This document shows positions 1 through 5,983 of a stretch of DNA of 27,875 bases, one piece after another. Numbering within the stretch: the stretch's first letter is position 1; each line of letters begins with the position of its first letter. This DNA is from Metarhizobium sp964253915. Lineage in GTDB: Bacteria > Pseudomonadota > Alphaproteobacteria > Rhizobiales > Rhizobiaceae. Location of the stretch: the NCBI RefSeq assembly GCF_964253915.1, contig NZ_CAXUSG020000028.1, forward strand, positions 1 through 27,875, written 5' to 3'. The translations under genes and the position numbers were made by a program. The notes under the pieces were generated by a model. That model was given only the letters and a program-made list of their open reading frames with translations, searched no databases and was not told the origin of the DNA.

Positions 1-63
1 AGCATCGGCTTCCACCACGCTCGCGTCGTCTGCGAGCTTGCTGGTATCGGGAGGGCGGCATGA
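1..63 (+). CDS. 3' end of an unidentified upstream gene
   Basis: Frame 1 is open from the window edge and stops at TGA 61-63. The last residues read GIGRAA. It overlaps the next gene by ATGA, the junction style used throughout this operon, which supports real coding sequence. Only 20 residues are visible, so no function can be given. Confidence 0.55.
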   Translation, partial: SIGFHHARVVCELAGIGRAA

Positions 64-323
64 CGGAAGACACCATCATCGCCACCGTCAAGAAGAACAG
101 CCGGGAGAACCTTCGCGTCTCTCTCGGCAAGTTTGTAGGCCACAATCTTCTGAACCTTCGCCTTTGGTTCACGGCCGACGTCGACGGCATGGAGCGCCCG
201 AGCAAGTCGGGCTTTTCCCTCCGCATCACCCTTATCCCCGAATTGATCGCAGCCTTGCAGCAGGCCGAAGCCGAAGCACGCCGCCGTGGGCTGATCCGAA
301 AGGAGAACGACCATGCCGCGTAA
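60..323 (+). CDS. PC4/p15-type transcriptional coactivator-like ssDNA-binding protein
   Basis: An 87-aa protein with the compact beta-sheet plus C-terminal helix pattern of the PC4 (p15/Sub1) family. Residues 6-20 (IATVKKNSRENLRVS) and the strand around LNLRLWF resemble the family's repeated strands, and residues 55-75 form an amphipathic helix. PC4 proteins bind single-stranded or melted DNA. In a phage replication operon such a protein would most plausibly cover ssDNA or assist transcription. The start is fixed by the ATGA overlap with the preceding gene and by GGGAGG at 49-54. The next gene starts 11 bp inside its end. Family assignment is by pattern recognition only. Confidence 0.7.
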   Translation: MTEDTIIATVKKNSRENLRVSLGKFVGHNLLNLRLWFTADVDGMERPSKSGFSLRITLIPELIAALQQAEAEARRRGLIRKENDHAA

Positions 324-615
324 CGCAATTCAATCCATCGTCTTCGCCGTCGAGCCGGATGGAGGCATTTACACTGCAAAGGGCCGCTGCGCCTGGATGT
401 TGAATGAACTTCTCAAGTCCGGCGACAACGGCGTGACATCCGTCGACAACCCCGCGCCCCGGATTGCCGCCTACGTTTTCAAACTCAAGAAGATCTACGG
501 CCTTGCCATCGAGAGCGTGGAAGAGAAGCACGGCGGCCCCTATGCCGGAAAGCATTCCCGGTACCACCTGCGGTCCAAGATCAAGGTTCTTCGGGAGTCG
601 GAGAACCGCATATGA
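313..615 (+). CDS. Small winged-helix-like DNA-binding protein
   Basis: A 100-aa basic protein. Residues about 25-70 have helix-turn-helix spacing: a helix in CAWMLNELLKSG, a turn with GVTSVDNPAPR, then a recognition-type helix RIAAYVFKLKKIYGL followed by a wing-like EKHGGPYAGKHSRYHL. This resembles the HTH_39-type winged helix found in alphaproteobacterial phages, where the second helix is preceded by the 'P-a-p-R-i-a' segment. It overlaps both neighbours (11 bp upstream, 4 bp downstream), so it is translationally coupled in the replication operon. A role as phage regulator or replication accessory protein is inferred. Confidence 0.65.
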   Translation: MPRNAIQSIVFAVEPDGGIYTAKGRCAWMLNELLKSGDNGVTSVDNPAPRIAAYVFKLKKIYGLAIESVEEKHGGPYAGKHSRYHLRSKIKVLRESENRI

Positions 616-1493
616 GCCTCGCCGACTACGCAAAAGCCTTGGGCGGCGATGTGGTGGGAAAGGGGCGCATCATGTGCCCCGGACCCTACCACAGCCCGAA
701 TGACCGCTCCTTGTCGGTGACCTTCACCAGCGCCGGCTTCCTCGTTCACAGCTTCTCCAATGACGATTGGAAGACCTGCCGGGACCACGTCCGCGCAGCG
801 CTCGGCCTTGGTGGTGAAGCACATTTCGCCCGACCTTCCGCCGAGGATCTGGAGAAAATCCGACAGGACGAGGAGCGGCTGGCCATCCAGCAGGAGCAGA
901 GGGCCATTGATTGCTGGAAGGCGTCGAAACCGATCGGTGGCACAATCGCTGAATCGTACCTCCGCCGTCGCGGCATCTCCTGCAGCCTGCCGGAAAGCCT
1001 GCGCTTCCATCCTGATTGCCGCCATCCTGGCACCAGCCGCCTGCCGGCTATGGTGGCCGCGGTGGAAGGTGCCGAACGCTTCGCGGTCCACCGGACCTAT
1101 CTGCACCCGGACGGCACCGGCAAGGCCGATATCGAACCCGCGAAGGCGATGCTCGGCGCTGTTGCCGGTGGCGCCGTCCGGCTCACCGCCAGCGGCTTTC
1201 GGATCGTCGTTTGCGAGGGCATCGAAACGGGGCTCAGCCTCGCATCTGGCCTTGTTCACGGCTCGCCGACGATCTGGGCGGCCTTGTCCACCAGCGGCAT
1301 GAAGCGCCTCGCCCTGCCGGGACAGCCCGGCTCCCTCCTTGTTGCCACCGATGGCGACGACGCCGGCCGCGCCGCCGGCAATGTCCTTGCCGAACGCGCC
1401 GTCGCACTCGGCTGGCAGGTCAACCTTCTTCCGGCGCCCGATGGGCAGGACTGGAATGACGTTTTGAAAGGCAGCGCAAATGACCGTGGTTGA
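612..1493 (+). CDS. Toprim-domain primase-like protein (DUF7146 type)
   Basis: A 293-aa protein with a DnaG-related layout. The N-terminal module (residues 20-62) begins like a CHC2 zinc finger (C22, H27) and continues with FLVHSFSNDDWKTCRDHV, where the usual CxxC pair is not present. A linker follows. The C-terminal Toprim domain (about 195-285) has the catalytic Glu in VVCEGIETGLSL (E202) and the acidic motif LVATDGDDAG (D247, D249), then a DWNDVL end typical of phage primases. It would make RNA primers for element DNA synthesis together with the DUF3987 ATPase encoded next, which it overlaps by 14 bp. It starts at ATG 612, overlapping the preceding stop (ATGA). Confidence 0.85.
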   Translation: MSLADYAKALGGDVVGKGRIMCPGPYHSPNDRSLSVTFTSAGFLVHSFSNDDWKTCRDHVRAALGLGGEAHFARPSAEDLEKIRQDEERLAIQQEQRAIDCWKASKPIGGTIAESYLRRRGISCSLPESLRFHPDCRHPGTSRLPAMVAAVEGAERFAVHRTYLHPDGTGKADIEPAKAMLGAVAGGAVRLTASGFRIVVCEGIETGLSLASGLVHGSPTIWAALSTSGMKRLALPGQPGSLLVATDGDDAGRAAGNVLAERAVALGWQVNLLPAPDGQDWNDVLKGSANDRG

Positions 1494-2973
1494 AATTCCT
1501 TTCAAAGCCGAATGGCCGGAAGCTGATCCTCGTTACATGGCCGACGCATTACCGCAGCCGCCGGCATTGCCCTTGCGCGATGTGTTCTCGCCGAAGTGGG
1601 CCAGCTGGATCGAGAGCGCTGCCGAAGCGAAGTCTGCACCGATCGATTATGTCGTGGCTGGTGTACTCGCTGCTTGCGGCGCCCTTTCTGGAAATGCCCG
1701 TTGGTCTTTCCCTTGGAACGGATGGGCGGAGCCGCCGATCCTGTGGGCTATCGTTATCGGCTCGCCTTCTGCGAATAAAAGCCCCGGCCTTGAATCTGTC
1801 ATGACACCGCTGAAAAGCCTTGAGGCGCGCCTTCGCAAATCGTCGTTGACCGAGATTGCAGCGTGGCAGGAAAAGGCCGACCTCGCCAAGATCCATGATA
1901 GCGCGTGGAAGGAGGCAGCGAAGGCAGCAATCAAGGTTGGCGAAGACGAGCCGAAGCGGCCGACCGAAGCCGACCCCGGCGCCGCGCCCGTTGTCGCCCG
2001 TCTCGCAGTCGTAGACGCCACCATCGAAAAGATCGCCGATATCATTTCGAAGCAACCCCGCGGCCTTCTCGTTTATCGCGACGAACTCTCCGGCTGGCTC
2101 GGCAACATGACGCGCTATTCAAACGGACCCGATAAGCCCTTCTGGCTAGAGACCTACGGCGGCCGGCACTACACCGTAGAGCGCATGGGCCGTGACCCGC
2201 TGTATATCAGCCGGCTCTCGGTAGGCGTCGTGGGCGGCATCCAGCCAGACGTGCTCTACGAGGATATTCTGAAATCTTCTGTCGATGATGGCTTCCTCGC
2301 TCGGTTTCTGCCGTTCTGGCCGCGCCCGGTGCCGCTGAAAAAGCCTTCGGCCTTCTGGGATGAAATCTTCATGGAGAATGCCTGCGAGCGTCTTTTGAAG
2401 CTCGACATGGTCATTGACGGCAATGGCAATCCTGCCCCGCGGTTTATCCCGTTTTCTTCGAAGACCCAAGACTACTTGCAGGCCTTTCGTGAGCAGCAAC
2501 GGGAACGCGAAGCCGGTCTTGAGGGCAAGGCCGTCTCCTTCCTGGGCAAGCTGCCGGGCATCTCGGTTCGCCTCTCTCTGGTGCTCGCACTTCTCGACTA
2601 TGCGTCCGGTGAAGCGGATGAGCCGAAGGAAATCACGCCCGAGCATTTCGCCCGCGCGGCCCTGTTGATCGATGAGTATCTTTTCCCGATGGCGCTCCGC
2701 ACTTACGCCAGCGTCGACAAGTCCGAGAAGGTCAACGCCGCCAGGAAGATTGTCTCTCTAATCACCGACAAGAAGTGGAAGCAGTTCACAGCCCGCGACG
2801 TGATGCGCGCCGCTCGCATCGGCCTGGCTACCTCCGAGCAGATCGACCCCGCCCTCAAGGAATTGGAGGACGCCGATGTGGTGCGCCTTGTGACCCTTCC
2901 TGCCGGCCCTCGTGGCGGACGCCCCAAGCGGATGTACGCGGTCAATCCTCAGGTCCTGGGAGCAAAGTCATGA
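1480..2973 (+). CDS. DUF3987 family helicase-like ATPase
   Basis: A 497-aa protein of the DUF3987/YfjI type, the usual partner of small Toprim primases in phages and islands. Residues 94-102 (GSPSANKSP) form the degenerate Walker A characteristic of the family, and LLVYRDELSGWLG (196-208) is the Walker B-like segment with D201/E202. A C-terminal winged-helix region is suggested by residues about 425-485, ending PAGPRGGRPKRMYAV. Length is normal for the family. It probably unwinds DNA or loads the primase at the element's origin. It overlaps the Toprim gene by 14 bp and the next gene by ATGA, so all three are coupled. Confidence 0.85.
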   Translation: MTVVEIPFKAEWPEADPRYMADALPQPPALPLRDVFSPKWASWIESAAEAKSAPIDYVVAGVLAACGALSGNARWSFPWNGWAEPPILWAIVIGSPSANKSPGLESVMTPLKSLEARLRKSSLTEIAAWQEKADLAKIHDSAWKEAAKAAIKVGEDEPKRPTEADPGAAPVVARLAVVDATIEKIADIISKQPRGLLVYRDELSGWLGNMTRYSNGPDKPFWLETYGGRHYTVERMGRDPLYISRLSVGVVGGIQPDVLYEDILKSSVDDGFLARFLPFWPRPVPLKKPSAFWDEIFMENACERLLKLDMVIDGNGNPAPRFIPFSSKTQDYLQAFREQQREREAGLEGKAVSFLGKLPGISVRLSLVLALLDYASGEADEPKEITPEHFARAALLIDEYLFPMALRTYASVDKSEKVNAARKIVSLITDKKWKQFTARDVMRAARIGLATSEQIDPALKELEDADVVRLVTLPAGPRGGRPKRMYAVNPQVLGAKS

Positions 2974-3431
2974 GCATGTGGAGAAAGGTACTTCAGGGAG
3001 AAGACCCCCTAAATGCCCTAACAAAACCTACGAAACCCCAAAAATCCGATAACCAAATGAAATTAAAGGGAAAATCGGAAGAGGTTTTGTTTCCCGAAAC
3101 CGGACAAAACCCGACAGAACCTGACGAACCCCCCGCGAAACAGGGAAAAATCCACGAATTCCCTGACGACCACGCTGTTCGAACTACGTCGCCGGGCCGC
3201 CATCCGAACCCCGTTCGGCACCTCATGGACCTGCTGGAAGGTGATATCGAACGGTATGCCGACGCTCTGCGGAGCTATGGCCCGATGAGTTACGGCATGG
3301 CAATGGACGCACTCGGTTGGGGCGCCACCCGCGCCGGAAAAGCTGAACAGGCTTTGCGCCAGGCCGGTCGTATCCGTTTCAACGGTGCTGGGCGTGCCGT
3401 TCTGGTCGATGAGGGCAAAGCCGATGCCTGA
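2970..3431 (+). CDS. Phage protein with disordered N-terminus and C-terminal winged-helix-like region
   Basis: A 153-aa protein. The start at ATG 2970 overlaps the preceding stop (ATGA), although the frame is open further upstream. Residues 10-60 are Lys/Pro/Asn-rich and low-complexity, and the DNA there is clearly A-rich compared with its neighbours. Residues about 85-150 are compact and resemble a winged helix: LMDLLEGDIERYADALRS, then MAMDALGWGATRAGKAEQAL, then a short RIRFNG/RAVLVDEG hairpin. Function unknown. The position after a primase and helicase pair, and the internal A-rich repeats, invite comparison with phage initiator genes that contain the origin, but that is conjecture. Confidence 0.7.
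   Translation: MSMWRKVLQGEDPLNALTKPTKPQKSDNQMKLKGKSEEVLFPETGQNPTEPDEPPAKQGKIHEFPDDHAVRTTSPGRHPNPVRHLMDLLEGDIERYADALRSYGPMSYGMAMDALGWGATRAGKAEQALRQAGRIRFNGAGRAVLVDEGKADA
3009..3135. repeat. A-rich segment with repeated ACAAAACC/ACGAAcCCC units; candidate origin
   Basis: Inside the 5' part of the gene at 2970, the + strand carries a repeated pattern: ACAAAACC followed by ACGAAACCCC (3021-3039), then ACAAAACCCGACAGAACC followed by GACGAACCCC (3104-3132), with an A/T-rich stretch between. The composition departs from the GC-rich surroundings. Phage origins are often AT-rich and iteron-bearing and lie within or beside the initiator gene. This is the only such stretch in the replication module. 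No function is shown. Confidence 0.25.
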
Positions 3432-3609
3432 TTTTAAATCAAACAACGACGATGTTTTGGGCGCTGCCGAATGGCTGGCGGCGCAGACGGAACCCCCGCG
3501 CTCACCCGTCCCGGCCCTCAAAGAACGGTTCGGGCTTTCGGCAAAGCAGGCATGCGAAGCCATCGCCGCCGCACAACAGATCCGGCAACAAGCGAGGAAT
3601 GCCGAATGA
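3424..3609 (+). CDS. Small phage protein, HTH-like
   Basis: A 61-aa protein starting at ATG 3424, which overlaps the preceding stop by 8 bp; an upstream in-frame start at 3385 would lie deep inside the previous gene. The C-terminal half (VPALKERFGLSAKQACEAI) has the spacing of a helix-turn-helix, followed by an Ala/Gln-rich helix. It ends in an ATGA overlap with the next gene. Function unknown; a small regulator or replication accessory is the most that can be said. Confidence 0.6.
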   Translation: MPDFKSNNDDVLGAAEWLAAQTEPPRSPVPALKERFGLSAKQACEAIAAAQQIRQQARNAE

Positions 3610-4607
3610 ACGTCCACGCGCCTAATTTGGACATCGAGAAATTCCGTAAGGTCGCGGCGCTGATGACAGCCGGCGCCACCGACGGAGAGCGCGCGGCAGC
3701 AAAGGCCAGGGCTGAGAGCATGGCGGCGAAGGCTGGTATGACCCTCAAGGCCGCTTTGTCCAAATTGAGCACGCCGCAGCCCGCCAAGCCCGCCAGCTTC
3801 TTCGACGGCTTCGATGACTGGATGGAAGAACGGGAGCCAGGCTATAAGGCCAAGATGGCGGCAGAGAAGGCGGAGAAGGCCGTCAAGGATGCTGCCCGCC
3901 GCAAGGAAGTCCTCGCCCGGTTCGGATCGGAACAGGCCCTGTTCGCCCGCACCGAACGCGAATGCCTTCTTGCCGCCGCGATGAAGGACATCGCGAAGTG
4001 GCGGGACTGGACCGACGATGACGGCACCACCTACACTTACGCCGATGAAATCGACGGCAAGAGGGACTTCTGGCGCATCAGCGATGTGACTGACAAAATC
4101 ATGGCTGCGGTCGTTTCCGCCTATCCGGTACCGGCAACACTTGCCGGCGTTTTGTCGGAATATCATGATTGGGAGCATCTGAGGTCCGATCGCCAAGTCT
4201 TTTGCGATGGCGAGTGGAACCATCACCTTTACGTCGATGCGCGCCTCGCCGTTATCATGGACGTACTCGATAGCCGCCCCGCCTCTTCCTGGGACGACAT
4301 GCGCGCCCGCATGGGCTGGTGGGATGAATGCCTTTCCTGGGATATCCGGGCATCGCCGGAAGACCAACGCAAGCGGAAAGAGCGAATTGCGGCCGATATC
4401 GAAATCTTGCGCGCAGTATCGGAAAATCTAACAGACCGCAGCCATGGCTCAGATTTGAGCCATGCTCACCGCCGCACCAACGCCGACAAGGCCGCCATGG
4501 TCCGCGAAATCCTCACCGCAGAGCCGAACCTGTCTGATCGCGAGATTTCCCGTCGGGCCGGCGTCAGCCCTCAGACTGTTTCCAACTGGCGCGCTCGCAT
4601 GAGGTAA
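3606..4607 (+). CDS. DUF2786-like protein with C-terminal helix-turn-helix
   Basis: A 333-aa protein starting at ATG 3606 (ATGA overlap). Residues 9-55 (IEKFRKVAALMTAGATDGER, then a KARAESMAAKAGMT helix) match the DUF2786 pattern of a short helical hairpin with a Glu-rich loop. Residues 80-125 are a charged coiled-coil-like region. Residues 297-333 form a clear HTH: MVREILTAEPNLSDREISRR, then AGVSPQTVSNWRARMR. The middle (about 150-280) is Trp/Asp-rich and not recognised. A DNA-binding role in element replication or regulation is inferred from the HTH. It closes the densely overlapping part of the operon. Confidence 0.7.
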   Translation: MNVHAPNLDIEKFRKVAALMTAGATDGERAAAKARAESMAAKAGMTLKAALSKLSTPQPAKPASFFDGFDDWMEEREPGYKAKMAAEKAEKAVKDAARRKEVLARFGSEQALFARTERECLLAAAMKDIAKWRDWTDDDGTTYTYADEIDGKRDFWRISDVTDKIMAAVVSAYPVPATLAGVLSEYHDWEHLRSDRQVFCDGEWNHHLYVDARLAVIMDVLDSRPASSWDDMRARMGWWDECLSWDIRASPEDQRKRKERIAADIEILRAVSENLTDRSHGSDLSHAHRRTNADKAAMVREILTAEPNLSDREISRRAGVSPQTVSNWRARMR

Positions 4608-4610
4608 CCC

Positions 4611-4889
4611 ATGGACAGCAATCTCCCTATCCTCATGCGCAAATGCGATGTCATCGGCTTGAAACTCGCGATCCATCGATCAGGCAAGTCCGGCCGCACA
4701 ATCCGGAACTGGTGCAGGCTCCACGGCATCGGCCGTCAAAGCTCGCCAGGTGCTCCGCTCGAAGTCTCCGCTCCCGCGCTGGAGATGGTTCTACATGGCG
4801 ACATGGAGGCGTTGGAACTGCTGCGAGGCGGAAACCGAGACCATCTCCGCGTTCGCCACTACTTTGATCACCTGGGGATAGCAGAATGA
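4611..4889 (+). CDS. Small phage protein of unknown function
   Basis: A 92-aa basic protein starting 3 nt after the previous stop, with GAGGTAA as ribosome binding site. It overlaps the next gene by ATGA. Residues about 12-45 (DVIGLKLAIHRSGKSGRTIR, then NWCRLHGIG) look like a DNA-binding helical segment, but no family is recognised. Operon position and coupling support a real gene. Confidence 0.6.
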   Translation: MDSNLPILMRKCDVIGLKLAIHRSGKSGRTIRNWCRLHGIGRQSSPGAPLEVSAPALEMVLHGDMEALELLRGGNRDHLRVRHYFDHLGIAE

Positions 4890-5386
4890 AAACCGCTTCA
4901 CGCGTAAAGACGCCAGATATATCGGCACCATTTTTGCCGTTTGTCAGCCGCTACATTGCCGATAAGGCCCGCGAAATTCCTCAGACCGAGGCGTCCTCAC
5001 TGACTGCGGCCAACACGTTCTTTGCCTATGCCTGTGTACAGCTTGCTTTGAAACCGACGGAGACTATCAAGGGTTTCGAAGTCGCGCCGAGGCTTGACGA
5101 CGGCCGCAAAGAGCGCATTCTCTCGATGATGCAAGTTGGCCGCTCATGGGCAAAGTTCATCATCGCCGGCCCGATTTATCGAGAGATGACAGCCACCGAA
5201 TTCGAGGAGCACGCCGCCAACATCGTGAGTGTTTTCTGGACTGCGCTAATTGCCGCTGACTTGGATTTCGATGAGGTCGAAACTCTGCTGTCAATTTTGG
5301 ACGCAGAGATGAGAGCGGAACGGAAAAGGCTGCTGCCCCTCCTTCACCGATCCGCTGAGATATGGGTGACGTCACGCCCCAATTAG
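4886..5386 (+). CDS. Hypothetical phage protein at the end of the early operon
   Basis: A 166-aa, mostly helical, soluble-looking protein; no signal peptide or membrane segment is seen. It starts at ATG 4886 in an ATGA overlap with the preceding gene. No known motif is recognised. Its stop (TAG 5384-5386) lies 13 bp from the end of the convergent terS gene, so it is the last gene of the + strand block and sits at the junction of early and late modules. Confidence 0.65.
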   Translation: MKTASRVKTPDISAPFLPFVSRYIADKAREIPQTEASSLTAANTFFAYACVQLALKPTETIKGFEVAPRLDDGRKERILSMMQVGRSWAKFIIAGPIYREMTATEFEEHAANIVSVFWTALIAADLDFDEVETLLSILDAEMRAERKRLLPLLHRSAEIWVTSRPN

Positions 5387-5393
5387 ATGGGGC
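5376..5393. terminator. Weak hairpin between convergent operons
   Basis: GCCCC and GGGGC (5-bp stem, 8-nt loop AATTAGAT) overlap the stop codon of the + strand gene and lie just before the terS stop. No T tract follows on either strand, so terminator function is doubtful. It is the only structure in the 13-bp gap. Confidence 0.2.
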
Positions 5394-5399
5394 AATCCA

Positions 5400-5966
5400 T
5401 CACCCTGTAAGCGCCCGCAGCTTTTCCAGCGCTGATGCGATGACCGCTTCATCAATCTTGTAACTCACGGCCTGCGCAATAGGTGCCCCGTCTTTTCCGG
5501 TGTGCTCCTGCTTGTCCGCCAAGCCCAGGTCGCGAGCAATGATGTTGGCGTTCAACAAGTCTGCAGCGGCACCAGCGAACTTCTGCTGATAGATGATGTT
5601 CTCGACCTTCGAAATCACCTCGGAGAGATCAGGGCGTGACTTCCGCCACTGGCCCCACGTTTCAGTCGAGATGTCGAGGAAGGAGCACAGCCCCGCCAAC
5701 GTCATCGCTCGCATCTTGGCGACCGGCTCGTGAGTGACGGCGCCCTGGTAAGCGAAAGCCTTGTCCTCGTAGAGCGGATTGTCTTCCACCCACTGGAAAT
5801 ACTCACAGCATGCATCCCAAAGGATGTCCGGCTTCTTGAATTTGGGCTTTGCCCCATGAGAGGAGCGGACTTCCCAGAAGCGGTTCCCCGGCAGAAAGCG
5901 GCCGTTGGCATCCTTGGCGATTTCGCTGTTGACGTTTTGACCCTCGACGTTTGTAGCTTCGGCCAT
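5400..5966 (-). CDS. Phage terminase small subunit, P22 gp3-like
   Basis: A 188-aa protein that follows the small terminase (gp3) of Salmonella phage P22 almost throughout: GNRFWEVRSSHGAKPKF (27-43), WDACCEYFQWVEDNPLYE (50-67), KAFAYQGAVTHEPVAKMRAM (69-88) and KFAGAAADLLNANIIARDLG (129-148) all have direct P22 counterparts as I recall them. P22 gp3 forms a ring that binds the pac site and hands DNA to the large terminase gp2 for headful packaging. The start at 5966 is preferred because AAAGGA lies 7 nt upstream; a start at 5984 would overlap the preceding stop (TAATG) but lacks as good a site. The usual downstream terL gene is missing: the next gene is on the opposite strand. Confidence 0.93.
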   Translation of the reverse strand: MAEATNVEGQNVNSEIAKDANGRFLPGNRFWEVRSSHGAKPKFKKPDILWDACCEYFQWVEDNPLYEDKAFAYQGAVTHEPVAKMRAMTLAGLCSFLDISTETWGQWRKSRPDLSEVISKVENIIYQQKFAGAAADLLNANIIARDLGLADKQEHTGKDGAPIAQAVSYKIDEAVIASALEKLRALTG

Positions 5967-5983
5967 TTTTCGATCCTTTCGCA

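Noticed and set aside
540..1505. Long - strand open frame (321 aa) opposite the Toprim gene
   Set aside because: It is antisense to a gene with clear Toprim motifs, overlaps neighbours in a tight + strand operon and shows Gly/Ala/Arg bias typical of GC-rich shadow frames.
3063..4367. 434-aa - strand open frame
   Set aside because: It lies antisense to three coupled + strand genes, including the DUF2786/HTH gene, and has no recognisable domain.
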